Positions 48,501 through 52,908 of a stretch of DNA of 64,000 nucleotides are shown here, piece after piece. The position numbers were made by a program, and so were the translations under genes. Position 1 is the stretch's first letter, and each line of letters begins with the position of its first letter. The notes beneath the pieces are model-generated. The model was given only the letters and a program-made list of their open reading frames with translations. It had not been told where the DNA came from and made no database searches. Source of the DNA: Sorex araneus (Eukaryota; Chordata; Mammalia; Eulipotyphla; Soricidae); assembly GCF_027595985.1 (NCBI RefSeq), contig NC_073302.1:12631811-12695810 (forward strand), written 5' to 3'.

Positions 48501-50385
48501 ATAATGATCAAACCCCCATCCCTTCACCAGTGCAGACGTTCCATGACCAAGCACCCCAGTATACCCCCCCTTCCACACCCACCCCTCCACCTGCATGGCT
48601 AATGATCTCCACTTTATTCTCTCTATACCTTGAAGACAGTCAATATTTCAACAGAAAATTCACTATTACTTTTTGGAATTTTGCCCCAACAATCAAACCT
48701 GCTGAAAAGGCATCATTTGATAATTTGTTTTCCATTGCTGAGAATGAAAAAATTATGGACTCGTGTAGCCGCTGTCACGGCCGCGTGGTTTTGGATTTCT
48801 GATATTTTAGTAATTATGTCCAGAGAGATTTCTGGACATAATTACTAAAATTGCCGAAAAAAAAGAAAAAATAAAGGCGAGAGAGAAAGACCTTTCCCCT
48901 CCTGGGGTGGCATGGGGTTGTAGCTCAGTTCACAGTTTAGATGCATTTCTGTAAGAAAATGCTGGGTGCCAAAAGGGGTTAATAGACCTCCAGAATCATA
49001 GTCTTTAAGGAGCAGAGGAGCCGTTTTGTGTGCAGCCGCTCCAGATCTCGTTTGGGGCGGAGAGCCCGCCGATAGCACCCCGCTCCCCAAGATCTCCTGC
49101 GCACCACATCACTGCATGCTCAGACCTCTGGTTACTGGGTTCTAGAAGATGGCGGTCGCCACGTGGATGCTGCCACCACCACTGCCTCCCCTATAGAAAG
49201 AGTCGAAAGAGAAAAACCTTTCCCCTCCCGGGGTGGCATGGGGTTGTAGCTCAGTTCACAGTCTAGGTGCATTTCAGTAAGAAGCCGCTGGGTTTAGGCA
49301 TTTATTTTTTATTTTTTATTTTCTTTTTTATTGAATCACCATGAGATACAGTTGCAAAGCATTCATGTTTGAGTTTCGGTCAAACAGTGATAAAATACCC
49401 ATCCCTTCACCAGTGCACGTTTTCCATCAACCAAAATCCCCAGTATTCGCCCCCCATCCCAACCCTTCCCCTGCCTATGTGGCAGACAATTTCCACAATA
49501 CTCTCTCTCTACTTTGTTTTCTTTTTCCTAATTTATTTTTTATTGAATCACCATGTGGAAAATTACAAAGCTTTCAGGCTTAAGTCTCAGTTACATAAAG
49601 CTCGAACACCTATCCCTTCACCAGTGCATATATTCCACCACCAAGAACCATGGTGAAGCTCCTCCCCGCCCCCCCTGCCCCCCAGCCCCCCACCCCGCCT
49701 GTGTAGCTGATTAATTTCACTTTACTTTCTCTTTACTTTGATTACATACAAACAAAAGAAATCACTATTATTGTTTGGAGTCCCCCCGCTCCCCCAGAGT
49801 CAGACCTGCTAGAAAGGAAGCATTTGACATTTTGTTTTCCATTGCTGAGAATGAAGAGATATGAGAACATGTGGCCACAGTAGCAGCCTCAAAGTTATAG
49901 ATTTCTGTATTTTAGTATTATAATGCTTAAGTCCAGAGGGCTTTCTGCCAGAGGTTGCATCATTGCTAACTCATACCTCTCTGCTACTTTATATACCATA
50001 TATGAGTGCAATCTTTCTGTGTCTGTCTCTTTCTTTCTGACTCATTTCACTTTCTCTCCACTTTGATTACATTCAATATTTTGACACCAGTTCCACCATT
50101 TTTATCTGGAATTTTGCCACCACCACTCAAACCTGCCAAAATGGCAGTGCTAAACAATCTGTTGTTTGCCTTTCTCTGGATCATGGCCATTTAGGAGCTT
50201 AATAAGTAGCTGGGTGCAGTTCGTGGGCGTCATCACAGAGTCCCATGGGGGAGGGGATGGAGAGGGACAGGCTCCAAATATTTGACAGCCGTAAACTATG
50301 TTATGTTCTAGTTCTACAGTGGATTTGACATCACCTTGGTCTCTAACTTCCTGGGAAATTCATGGTGTTGGTGTTTCAAATAATG
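4455..50385 (+). CDS. C5: Complement C5-like gene, exons 1-19 (3' part not seen)
   Basis: C5 is a secreted plasma protein of the alpha-2-macroglobulin/C3/C4/C5 family; convertases cleave it to C5a (inflammatory peptide) and C5b (starts the membrane attack complex). Nineteen exons join in one open frame with GT/AG at every junction and matching phases (65,193,166,71,92,83,88,103,118,113,168,204,210,150,130,63,195,67,74 nt). The predicted 784 residues have a signal peptide, MG domains, the interchain Cys in KKCGNQLQ (about residue 553), furin site RSKR (660-663), a C5a-like domain (664-734) and the start of the alpha' chain. Identity to human C5 is about 60% in the exon 13 region by eye, low for a mammalian orthologue. 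The convertase-site Arg is Met. TED, CUB, MG8 and C345C exons are absent from the window. Paralogue, decaying copy or divergent orthologue cannot be settled here. Confidence 0.92.
5268..5579 (+). repeat. L1 3' untranslated end
   Basis: Contains the shared L1 3' end seen several times here: accacaacaccc-type sequence, ggtggagaatgggcagtgg, a stretch ending cgccatggtgattcag and an A-rich tail. 5' truncated, sense to the gene, inserted just before exon 2. Confidence 0.88.
5625..5817 (+). CDS. C5: C5-like exon 2: MG1 domain
   Basis: Begins [16 protein letters not shown], corresponding to the first beta-strands of MG1, and contains the C5 signature IKSYPDK. The frame is open across 193 nt and ends in phase 0 (ATC|GTATGT). 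Arg in human C5 (IFRVGAS) is Cys here (AFCVDAS). An L1 3' end stops about 45 bases before the acceptor, so branch point and pyrimidine tract must lie in that short interval. Confidence 0.9.
5818..6505. other. Intron 2
   Basis: Short AT-rich intron between exons 2 and 3. A 104-codon open frame at 5837-6151 shows no recognisable domain and looks like chance. Confidence 0.6.
6506..6671 (+). CDS. C5: C5-like exon 3: MG1/MG2 junction
   Basis: Encodes [17 protein letters not shown] and [17 protein letters not shown], matching the conserved C5 motif YDNGFLFIHTDKPVY at the start of MG2. Acceptor TTTTAACAG, donor CAG|GTATGC, phase 1 at the end. A new Cys appears in EVICAHFSK where human C5 has Ser. 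Confidence 0.92.
7113..7382 (+). repeat. SINE, long family with RTE-like tail
   Basis: Head ctgagcaatagcacagc, body ggcaagctactcatggc and tail tggtgcccactcaaacaaat. It forms an inverted pair with the next copy. Confidence 0.85.
7400..7640 (-). repeat. SINE, long family, inverted relative to neighbour
   Basis: Reverse-complement copy: tail ttgttcgagcgggcaccag, then ggcatatcgaatatgcc, and head ttgctccagccctt. About 18 bases separate it from the sense copy. Confidence 0.88.
7668..7762 (-). repeat. Partial SINE, short family
   Basis: agccacactcaccagtgctc, cactcctggctctgtgctcc; head missing. Confidence 0.6.
7826..8402 (-). repeat. L1 3' end, antisense
   Basis: T-rich start, then the L1 3' UTR in reverse (ccatccctccaccagtgtcc) and the last codons of ORF2 (complement of ctcatttcacttagc). 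5' truncated. Confidence 0.88.
8403..8720. other. Unclassified intron sequence
   Basis: Between an L1 end and a SINE; a SINE-like fragment (cagtgctcaggggtgctgg) at its start. Nothing else recognised. Confidence 0.35.
8721..8968 (+). repeat. SINE, long family with RTE-like tail
   Basis: Full-length: atgctggagcaatagcacag, ctctcagagagcccggcaag, atggagacgttat and ctaatcgatgagcaacagg. Confidence 0.92.
9306..9376 (+). CDS. C5: C5-like exon 4: MG2
   Basis: A short 71-nt exon encoding [19 protein letters not shown], close to the human VKVRVYSLNDDLKPAKRE segment. Donor ATA|GTGAGT, phase 0. The preceding intron (6672-9305) carries an inverted SINE pair, an antisense L1 3' end and another SINE. Confidence 0.9.
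9550..9582 (+). repeat. (CA)n microsatellite
   Basis: About 16 CA units with one interruption, in intron 4. Confidence 0.95.
10016..10130 (-). repeat. SINE, long family, internally deleted
   Basis: Tail complement (catcgatttgctcgagtggg) is followed directly by the head complement (aggtcggctgcatgcaaggc); the middle is missing. Confidence 0.8.
10268..10445 (+). repeat. SINE, short family
   Basis: ctggaacaatagtacagtgg, tctatccccagcaccacata, with an A/C-rich tail (aacaaacgaacaagc). Confidence 0.8.
10755..10897 (-). repeat. SINE, short family (old)
   Basis: Reverse copy with tggctctgtgctctggg and gatcaaactcaggtt; diverged. Confidence 0.65.
10925..11690. repeat. L1 fragment with inverted 5' part (twin priming)
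   Basis: 10925-11010 is the extreme L1 3' end in reverse (tattgaatcattgtgagata). From about 11012 the sequence is L1 ORF2 on the + strand ([19 protein letters not shown], then [14 protein letters not shown]). Opposite orientations of the two parts fit twin-primed insertion. Several stops and a loss of the middle of the element. Confidence 0.7.
11691..12769. other. Rest of intron 4
   Basis: No repeat I can name and no exon. Open frames on the minus strand near 11975-12426 lack recognisable features. Confidence 0.45.
12770..12861 (+). CDS. C5: C5-like exon 5: MG2
   Basis: Starts [10 protein letters not shown] (human DPEGSEVDMV), then diverges (NFYMPFFPK). Donor TAA|GTATTT is weaker than most others here; the exon ends in phase 2 and joins exon 6 in frame. 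Confidence 0.88.
12976..13142 (+). repeat. SINE, short family
   Basis: ggggctggagcactgtggg, tcccagcatcccatatggtc, and A-rich tail aaaagcaaaaaaaaaaa. Young-looking. Confidence 0.9.
13756..13841 (+). repeat. Partial SINE head
   Basis: tgggggctggagatgtggct, cattcctgacactgaaaaag; 3' body absent. Confidence 0.6.
14331..14400 (-). repeat. SINE tail fragment, long family
   Basis: catcgatttgttcgagtggg and taccagtaacttctccatt match the RTE-like tail in reverse. Confidence 0.7.
14628..14710 (+). CDS. C5: C5-like exon 6: end of MG2
   Basis: Encodes [19 protein letters not shown], matching YGMWTIKAKYKEDFSTTGT of C5 MG2. Acceptor TTTTCACAG, donor AGG|GTAATG, phase 1. The frame also runs on into the intron, but similarity to C5 stops at the donor. 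Confidence 0.92.
15391..15478 (+). CDS. C5: C5-like exon 7: start of MG3
   Basis: Encodes [19 protein letters not shown], matching the human segment from SVSIEPEYNF into YKNFKNF. It is about three residues shorter than human C5 at its 5' side. Acceptor TTCTTTTTAG, donor TAG|GTAAGA, phase 2. Confidence 0.88.
15862..16110 (+). repeat. SINE, long family with RTE-like tail
   Basis: Full-length: ggctggagcgatagaacagc, B box GGTTCGATTCC, ctctcggagagcccggcaag and the tail; ends gtgctacaagtgctaata (short tandem), not poly(A). Confidence 0.93.
16146..17020. other. Middle of intron 7
   Basis: A purine-rich stretch (about 16380-16530) gives antisense open frames of low complexity. No gene or repeat recognised. 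Confidence 0.45.
17021..17180 (+). repeat. SINE, short family (diverged)
   Basis: agggctggaaagatgg, cttgctttgcacgg, aattcccaggcacgg; ends just 50 bases before exon 8. Confidence 0.65.
17232..17334 (+). CDS. C5: C5-like exon 8: MG3, acceptor probably shifted by 9 nt
   Basis: Encodes [20 protein letters not shown], like human [20 protein letters not shown]. Similarity to C5 extends about three codons upstream of the first usable AG: the expected junction (before ATATTAC) is preceded by AA, not AG. The next AG, nine bases on, keeps the frame and is used here as the start. Donor AAG|GTAAGA, phase 0. Confidence 0.84.
17710..17905 (-). repeat. SINE, short family
   Basis: Reverse copy with a G-rich start, ctcctggctctgcactcagg, ggccgtgtgcaaggcaaatg. 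Lies in intron 8. Confidence 0.8.
18042..18159 (+). CDS. C5: C5-like exon 9: MG3
   Basis: Encodes [19 protein letters not shown] and [15 protein letters not shown], matching INGIAQVTF and [14 protein letters not shown] of C5. The acceptor is unusual: a run of T is followed by about 15 A directly before CAG. Donor CAG|GTAAGT, phase 1. Confidence 0.9.
18160..19883. other. Intron 9
   Basis: No named repeat; a T-run near 18810. A patch at 18835-18860 (acaggtgaggcagaagcag) recalls part of C5 exon 10 but has no open continuation; the real exon 10 is at 19884. Confidence 0.45.
19884..19996 (+). CDS. C5: C5-like exon 10: MG3/MG4 linker
   Basis: Contains [20 protein letters not shown], nearly identical to human [20 protein letters not shown], followed by PGNPFPIK. 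Acceptor TTCTAACAG, donor AAG|GTGAGA, phase 0. It is one of the best conserved exons of the set. Confidence 0.95.
20735..20902 (+). CDS. C5: C5-like exon 11: MG4
   Basis: Encodes [11 protein letters not shown] and [20 protein letters not shown], matching human VGGVPVTL and DDGVASFVLNLPSGVTVLE. The middle loop is several residues shorter. Donor CAT|GTGAGC, phase 0, 56 codons. Confidence 0.92.
21880..22035 (-). repeat. SINE, short family (old)
   Basis: gggggccatacctggc, tcactccttactgactcagg; head complement ends at ctctccggccct. Confidence 0.7.
22083..22243 (-). repeat. SINE, short family (old)
   Basis: agccacactcattggtactc, tcattcctggtggggctcag, aaacccaggttggtcgc; second in a row in the same orientation. 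Confidence 0.72.
22244..23346. other. 3' part of intron 11
   Basis: No exon or repeat named. A short AT-rich imperfect repeat of tattgatcatcaataat-type sequence near 23225-23300 could fold. Confidence 0.45.
23347..23550 (+). CDS. C5: C5-like exon 12: MG4/MG5
   Basis: Encodes [20 protein letters not shown] and ends with [13 protein letters not shown], matching human [20 protein letters not shown] and SPYIDKITHYNYL. Acceptor CTTCCTTAG, donor CTG|GTAAGA, phase 0, 68 codons. Confidence 0.95.
23737..24049 (-). repeat. Older L1 3' end, antisense
   Basis: Reads as L1 3' UTR and end of ORF2 in reverse (ctgacttcactcagcatgat). Interrupted at 24050 by a younger L1; the sequence resumes after 26526. 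Confidence 0.65.
24064..26512 (-). repeat. 5'-truncated L1, antisense, with target-site duplication
   Basis: 3' UTR at the left, then ORF2 in reverse up to the RT core ([16 protein letters not shown], then SLFADDMI). Frameshifts and stops split ORF2 into at least five pieces. Bounded by the 14-bp repeat GTTGACAAAGTTTT (24050-24063 and 26513-26526), so the insertion ends are exact. Confidence 0.92.
26761..26915 (+). repeat. SINE, short family
   Basis: ccagagtgatagtatagtgg, cttgccttgcatgtggcc, tail aaacaaacaaaaaaaataa; lacks the B-box region. Confidence 0.75.
26977..27240 (+). repeat. Different tRNA-derived SINE (third type)
   Basis: Starts gggatggctcagtggtagag followed by catctgccctgc, a clear tRNA-like A-box region, but the body does not match the two main SINE families. 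Similar but diverged head at 47009. Confidence 0.55.
27518..27690 (-). repeat. SINE, short family (diverged)
   Basis: T-run, ctgtgcttaagcatcactcc, ggtgccaggaattgaac, gggcctcactcaagg. Confidence 0.65.
28446..28968 (+). repeat. RTE-type LINE, 3' end of its ORF
   Basis: Encodes the conserved C-terminal RTE segment: [56 protein letters not shown]-like NWIPRD. One stop or frameshift near 28647 and another near 28820 break it. It ends in short tandem repeats (gtgatacaa twice), typical of RTE, and may be flanked by AGATTTA (28439-28445, 28969-28975). RTE of this type is known from nematodes and from the common shrew. Confidence 0.85.
29435..29616 (+). repeat. SINE, short family, young, with target-site duplication
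   Basis: Nearly consensus: ggagcaatagcacagcgggt, B box GGTTCGATTC, tcgccaggtgtgacccaaaa, then (caaa)n. Flanked by a perfect 15-bp repeat AAAACTACGACTGTG (29420-29434 and 29617-29631). Confidence 0.96.
29913..30122 (+). CDS. C5: C5-like exon 13: MG5, interchain cysteine
   Basis: Encodes [29 protein letters not shown] and KKCGNQLQ. The Cys in the last motif corresponds to the human C5 cysteine (567) that joins the beta and alpha chains; its partner in human C5 lies immediately after the end of exon 19 and is not in this window. A new Cys (SVCLKI) replaces Trp. Donor CAG|GTAAGT, phase 0. Confidence 0.95.
30225..30374 (+). CDS. C5: C5-like exon 14: MG6, weak donor
   Basis: Encodes [18 protein letters not shown] and [13 protein letters not shown], matching VHLSPDADAYSPGQTVSL and SWVALAAVDSAVY. 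The only donor that keeps frame and alignment is AGA|GTTAAG, with T at +3, unlike the GTRAGT consensus. Reading on gives a stop (TAA) three codons later. Confidence 0.88.
30650..30790 (-). repeat. SINE remnant
   Basis: tttggggaccatacctggc and similar blocks in reverse; strongly diverged. Confidence 0.5.
30833..31000 (+). repeat. SINE remnant, short family
   Basis: ctggtgatagctcaaagggc and gttcctgagcactgccagga; diverged. Confidence 0.6.
31001..32467. other. Rest of intron 14
   Basis: No exon. A possible antisense SINE remnant near 31955-32070 (atactcctggtggactcagg). The rest is AT-rich. Confidence 0.4.
32468..32597 (+). CDS. C5: C5-like exon 15: MG6/linker
   Basis: Encodes [20 protein letters not shown] and LTVLSNVD, matching human LGCGAGGGLNNANVFHLAG and LTFLTNAN. 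It has two cysteines (VLCSTG, TGCSQQ) not in human C5. GC content is clearly higher than in the neighbouring exons. Acceptor CTGAGCAG, donor ATG|GTAACT, phase 1. Confidence 0.9.
33209..33675 (+). pseudogene. L1 ORF1, first part (coiled coil), with a stop
   Basis: Starts [19 protein letters not shown]. An in-frame TAA follows KMVHEL (about 33351). The frame then continues from [18 protein letters not shown] into a long heptad-rich coiled coil. It is cut at codon level by the nested L1. Confidence 0.88.
33691..36127 (+). mobile_element. Nested 5'-truncated L1 inside ORF1 of the outer L1
   Basis: Lies between perfect 15-bp copies of AAGAATCATTGGAGT (33676-33690 and 36128-36142). Starts in the ORF2 RT domain, runs to the ORF2 end, 3' UTR (ggtggagaatgggcactgg) and poly(A) at 36118-36129. 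Since it interrupts the outer element, it is the younger of the two. Confidence 0.97.
33692..35631 (+). pseudogene. Nested L1 ORF2 fragment, still open (RT to C-terminus)
   Basis: An uninterrupted frame of about 646 codons of element sequence covers RT ([20 protein letters not shown]; the catalytic FADD at 33934-33945) and the C-terminal cysteine-rich segment ([18 protein letters not shown]). Endonuclease domain and start codon are missing. The 655-codon frame begins in outer ORF1 sequence. Lack of stops suggests recent insertion. Confidence 0.93.
36143..36692 (+). pseudogene. L1 ORF1, second part (RRM and CTD)
   Basis: Resumes the outer ORF1 after the nested insertion: [18 protein letters not shown], then [20 protein letters not shown] and [15 protein letters not shown], the usual RRM and C-terminal domain of ORF1p. 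The frame ends at 36692, 35 bases beyond the ORF2 start codon. Confidence 0.9.
36658..37567 (+). pseudogene. L1 ORF2 endonuclease domain (frameshifted)
   Basis: Starts [18 protein letters not shown]. Endonuclease motifs visible: QETHL, GDFNT, and SDHD near the domain end. A shift near 36940 moves the frame. After 37567 the element is degraded and the RT core is deleted (sequence jumps near 37690 from LRAEIND to LKFIWNN). Confidence 0.9.
37690..39000 (+). pseudogene. L1 ORF2 C-terminal part of outer element
   Basis: Contains [39 protein letters not shown] and [18 protein letters not shown], with several stops and shifts. Confidence 0.88.
39001..39523 (+). repeat. 3' UTR and tail of outer L1
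   Basis: Includes a G-rich stretch (39285-39360), a 29-base direct duplication around gagacttaaacctgaaa (39430-39490) and an AATAAA-containing A-rich tail (39510-39528). Confidence 0.85.
39578..39750 (+). repeat. SINE, short family
   Basis: gggctgtagatatagcatag, attcccagcaccagtatggg, tail of aaacagaatcaaac. Confidence 0.8.
40107..40169 (+). CDS. C5: C5-like exon 16: beta/alpha processing site and C5a start
   Basis: Encodes [17 protein letters not shown], aligned with human KEILRPRRTLQKKIEEI. RSKR fits the furin consensus R-X-K/R-R, so pro-C5 processing to two chains looks preserved. Human C5 has Cys (EPCKEIL) where this has Phe (GSFKKVL). Donor TAG|GTATTC, phase 1. The 6.5-kb L1 in intron 15 ends about 0.6 kb upstream. 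Confidence 0.9.
40426..40580 (-). repeat. SINE, short family, with target-site duplication
   Basis: ggggtcatacctgacgatgc to tagctccagccct, missing part of the B-box region. Flanked by AAATGCATGAC (40415-40425 and 40581-40591). Confidence 0.92.
40592..41401. other. Rest of intron 16
   Basis: Unique-looking sequence; no exon or repeat recognised. Confidence 0.5.
41402..41596 (+). CDS. C5: C5-like exon 17: C5a-like anaphylatoxin domain
   Basis: Encodes [17 protein letters not shown], then [14 protein letters not shown] and AFSRCC. The six cysteines forming the three C5a disulfides (CC, C, C, CC) are kept; the seventh, unpaired Cys of human C5a (C27) is Tyr. The C-terminal C5a sequence, human MQLGR before LHMK, reads MDSGM before LHH, so the Arg at the convertase cleavage site is Met. 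Predicted C5a-like length is 71 residues (human 74). Donor ATC|GTATGT, phase 1. Confidence 0.95.
42243..42414 (-). repeat. SINE, short family
   Basis: gggggcacacccagcagtgc, cacacgcaaggcaaatgac, ttgttccagtccc. Confidence 0.82.
42497..42538 (+). repeat. AT-rich simple repeat
   Basis: TATAATATAA units immediately upstream of a SINE. Confidence 0.85.
42541..42790 (+). repeat. SINE, long family with RTE-like tail
   Basis: gggctggagcaatagcacag, ttctcggagagcctggcaag, tcgaacaaatcgatgagcaa, gatgacagtgaaaataatg. Complete. Confidence 0.93.
43060..46152 (-). repeat. Long antisense L1 in intron 17
   Basis: 3' UTR at the left (ccatccctccaccagtgccc), then ORF2 in reverse through the C-terminal domain, RT core ([17 protein letters not shown]) and region before RT. 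Multiple shifts and stops; the reverse-strand RT is split near 45300. No clear target-site duplication found. The 5' end lies near 46152. Confidence 0.9.
46466..46532 (+). CDS. C5: C5-like exon 18: start of alpha' chain
   Basis: Encodes [14 protein letters not shown], matching human FPESWLWEVHLVPR. Acceptor TTTACTAG, donor AAG|GTAACC, phase 2. Similarity is limited to about 20 residues, but frame and phase agree with exons 17 and 19. Confidence 0.82.
46800..46980 (+). repeat. Possible diverged SINE
   Basis: gggggatgtggctcacaa and gagtgtgacccccagctgc; weak resemblance only. Confidence 0.35.
47009..47165 (+). repeat. tRNA-derived SINE
   Basis: agggatagctcaatggagta, ctaggttcagcctctggc, ctgagcaccactgggag. 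Head resembles the third SINE type near 26977; body resembles the short family. Confidence 0.65.
47255..48410. repeat. Unclassified interspersed repeat, copy 1
   Basis: Begins with L1-3'-end-like sequence (gattgcattcaatattc) and continues for about 1.1 kb. Its first about 600 bases (gtgtgaagattgttctattt, ggcagtagccattaagac-type, then acatgttgttaaag) recur at 62285-63350. It contains a (TA)n stretch and no recognised protein. Confidence 0.6.
48418..48892 (-). repeat. L1 3' end, antisense
   Basis: tattgaattatcctgaaaaa, aaagctttcaggtttaggtc, ccatcccttcaccagtgc. Ends at a hairpin (48804-48851). Confidence 0.8.
48804..48851. repeat. Perfect 21-bp inverted repeat, 6-base loop
   Basis: Left arm 48804-48824, loop GAGATT, right arm 48831-48851; the arms are exact reverse complements (ending GTCCAGA and starting TCTGGAC). 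The left arm is ordinary L1 3' UTR sequence. Confidence 0.95.
48893..49285. repeat. Direct repeats of a GC-rich unit
   Basis: A block of about 70 bases (tggcatggggttgtagctca) occurs at 48893-48962 and again at 49216-49285, 323 bases apart. A similar arrangement lies at 54693-55230, also next to an antisense L1 3' end. Confidence 0.85.
49300..49515 (-). repeat. L1 3' end, antisense
   Basis: tattgaatcaccatgagata, cccatcccttcaccagtgca; 5' truncated after about 200 bases. Confidence 0.85.
49525..50200 (-). repeat. Two adjoining L1 3' ends, antisense
   Basis: tattgaatcaccatgtggaa to about 49990, then an ORF2-end fragment (ctcatttcactttctctcc) and another L1 3' UTR-like stretch (ttgattacattcaatatttt). 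Ends about 110 bases before exon 19. Confidence 0.78.
50312..50385 (+). CDS. C5: C5-like exon 19: MG6 alpha part
   Basis: Encodes [18 protein letters not shown], matching human LPDSLTTWEIQGVGISNT. Two acceptor AGs lie close together; only the upstream one (TTCTAG, ending at 50311) keeps the frame. Donor ATG|GTAAGT, phase 1. The next expected residues contain the alpha-chain partner of the interchain disulfide; no such exon is found downstream. Confidence 0.88.
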
Positions 50386-50511
50386 GTAAGTTGTATATTA
50401 AGGAGCATTTTATATGTACCATTTATATGTACCATTTAATTTTCAGAAGTGTATATTTTAAACTACTCTAATTAGGGTAAATATGTCATTGTAATATTTT
50501 GTTTACTCAGG

Positions 50512-50628
50512 CTACCCTATGCATATTCAATATGCCCAAAACAGTAACAACAAGTCTCACAATGGAGGTGTTACTGGTACCTGCTCAAGCAAATAGATGA
50601 GCAATGAGATGACAGTGATACAACAATG
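50512..50628 (+). repeat. SINE tail, long family, 5' truncated
   Basis: tcaatatgcccaaaacagta, tcacaatggaggtgttactg, ends gacagtgatacaacaatgc. Confidence 0.85.
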
Positions 50629-50636
50629 CAATGTTT

Positions 50637-50819
50637 TATTTATTCTTTGGGGGCCACACTTGACTGTGCTCAGGTATTATTGCTGGCTCAGTTCTCAGAA
50701 ATCACTCCTAGTGAATCTCAGGGGACCAGCACCTGGTACCATATATGGTACCAAGGATTGAACCCCGGTGAGCTACATGAAAGACAAGCACTTTAGCTGC
50801 TGTATTATCTGTCCTGCCC
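50637..50819 (-). repeat. SINE, short family
   Basis: tttgggggccacacttgac, tactcaggggacc-type body, tatctgtcctgcccc. Confidence 0.8.
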
Positions 50820-51294
50820 CAATAATGTTTCTACAGGACATGGTGAGGCATGCCTTCATGTTCCTATTTCCATAAAAACTTTCTGATTTTCTAGGTGATT
50901 GATATGGAAGCTAAAAGTAGGACTCAATGTATTTTCTCCCAATTAATATAGGTAACTGTGCAACACAGTACTACCTACAAACTGTGTTTAATTTTAAAAA
51001 TTTGTTTTTTTAACAATGCTGCAACTTTTATTGGTCTGAGTTCCATAATAATCAAAAAGTTTTTGTTCCACTGAAGTAAAGAATTGGAAGACATAGCTAA
51101 CAAATCTATGCACCTTTGCAGTTAGAAATTCACAACAAAACCAAAAGAATAACAATAGTAATAATGTTAAAAAGACCTTAAAGTTGTTTCCCTCTCTGGG
51201 ACCATATAAATAAATAGAAAGATTACTCTCTGACCAAAAATATAGCTGTTTACTTGAAAAAGAAAACGAATGTGGGTTATCAAAGGTGAAGTGA

Positions 51295-51460
51295 GAGAGC
51301 AGAAAAATAGTATAGCAGGTAGAGCGTTTGCACATGACTGACCCACGTTTGATTCCCAGCATCTCATACAGTACCCCCGAGCTGCCAGGAATGATCCCTG
51401 AGCACAGAGCAGGAGTAAGCCCTGAGCACTATAAGGAATGGCCAAAATTGAACCAAGGGA
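51295..51460 (+). repeat. SINE, short family
   Basis: agaaaaatagtatagcaggt, ttgattcccagcatctcata, ctgagcacagagcaggagta. Confidence 0.8.
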
Positions 51461-51971
51461 GGAAAAATAAAGAAAGAAAAAGGTGGTGTGAAAAAAAGAT
51501 AAAAGAGGGTGGGTTAAGTAGACATAAAGCTCATAGACACCTGGAGAAACCATTGGCCAATTAGAGCCAAGGAAACAAGTAGCATGGATGGATAAACCTG
51601 TCACTGTCCTCAGTTTCTCATTTATTGGTTGCATTCAGCTGAGTGTTACACTTTTCTACAGCTGATACTCCTTGGTGGGAAAAGCCACCCAACCCCATGT
51701 GAACCAGTGACATACTTTATTTACCTTTACTTGTAAGTTATGTTGAATAAATTAGCTTCCTGACTTGTACCAGTTTCAGAATAAACTGTACCTTTAATAA
51801 AAGTTATGGGTATATAATTAATGTTATTAGCATAATGATATCAAGAAAACAACCACTAGTAGAAGTAATTAACTCCGTGTCCATCCTGTGTAACATTCAT
51901 GAAATACATGGGAATTTCACAATATTAAGAAATTCTTGTTTGAGGAGAAGACATTTTTCCCCAAAAGGGAA

Positions 51972-52154
51972 CCTTTTTCTTTTTGTATTATGGGTCATAC
52001 CCGGTGATGCTCCGGGGTTATTCCTGGTCTGCCCTCCGGAATTACTAATTATTACTGATGATGCTCATGGGACCATAGAGAATGCTGAGATCTAATCCTG
52101 GTCGATTGTGTGCAAGGAAAATGACCTACCCACTATACAATCACTTCAGTCCTG
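51972..52154 (-). repeat. SINE, short family
   Basis: atgggtcatacccggtgatg, tgtgtgcaaggaaaatgacc, cacttcagtcct. Confidence 0.78.
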
Positions 52155-52747
52155 GATCATTTTCTTTGAGAGATGTTCATGGGACAATTTACAGATTAAA
52201 TTACATGATGCTAGGATTATTTTTCCCAAAATAATCTGGGGATTGTAGGGAAAAATGAATATATGAAAACAGAAGAGGTCATGAGCTGATAATAACTGAA
52301 GTTTTGTCATTGGTACATGGGAGCTCATTATGACATTCTCACTACTTTTTATATAGGTGCAAATTCTCCAATGGAATTCTTCCCAACAAAAAAATTAAGT
52401 TTAAGTCATAACAATGAGATACTCTTCCTTTATGGTATTTCTTTGTGTGAACAAGATCAAGACAGATTCTGCAAATACCACTGTAGTTCACTCTCGCAAC
52501 TTTCAAACCTATTCTGGCCAGCCTATCTAAACAGAAATCAAGCTCCATCATGCTTTCTCCTAATTTCCCTATTAATTCTTTTTATGGAGCTAAAATTCTT
52601 ATACATATGTTGGCTTATGTAATGTAAAGTGATGATTCTATACATTTTAAGTTGCAAAATGGTCACCTCGCTGAGTCTAGTTAACGTGTATGCTAGACAC
52701 AAGTGCAAATGCAGATGTTTTGTGTGCGAATTTCTAAGATATACTAT
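52155..52747. other. Downstream region, no exon accepted
   Basis: An open frame preceded by TATATAG at 52357 could follow exon 19 in phase, but its translation has no C5 similarity. No repeat recognised. Confidence 0.4.
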
Positions 52748-52908
52748 TTTGGGGTGGAGCAATAATGCAGCAGGTAAGGTGCTTTTATTGTATGTGGCCA
52801 ATCCAAATTCAATCCCCGATACCCTTATATGGTCCCCTGAGGCCATCAGGAGTGATCCTTGAGCACAGAGCCAGGAGTTGGCCCTGAGCAAAGCCTGGCT
52901 AAACAAAA
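52748..52908 (+). repeat. SINE, short family
   Basis: tttggggtggagcaataatg, caatccccgatacccttata, gagcacagagccaggag. Confidence 0.8.

Noticed and set aside
50316..50385. Exon 19 starting at the second AG (after TTCTACAG)
   Set aside because: It shifts the frame and gives a stop; the upstream AG at 50310-50311 keeps the C5 frame.
52357..52622. Open frame after an AG that could continue C5 from exon 19
   Set aside because: Phase fits, but the translation has no resemblance to the C5 segment expected there and no donor-supported end.
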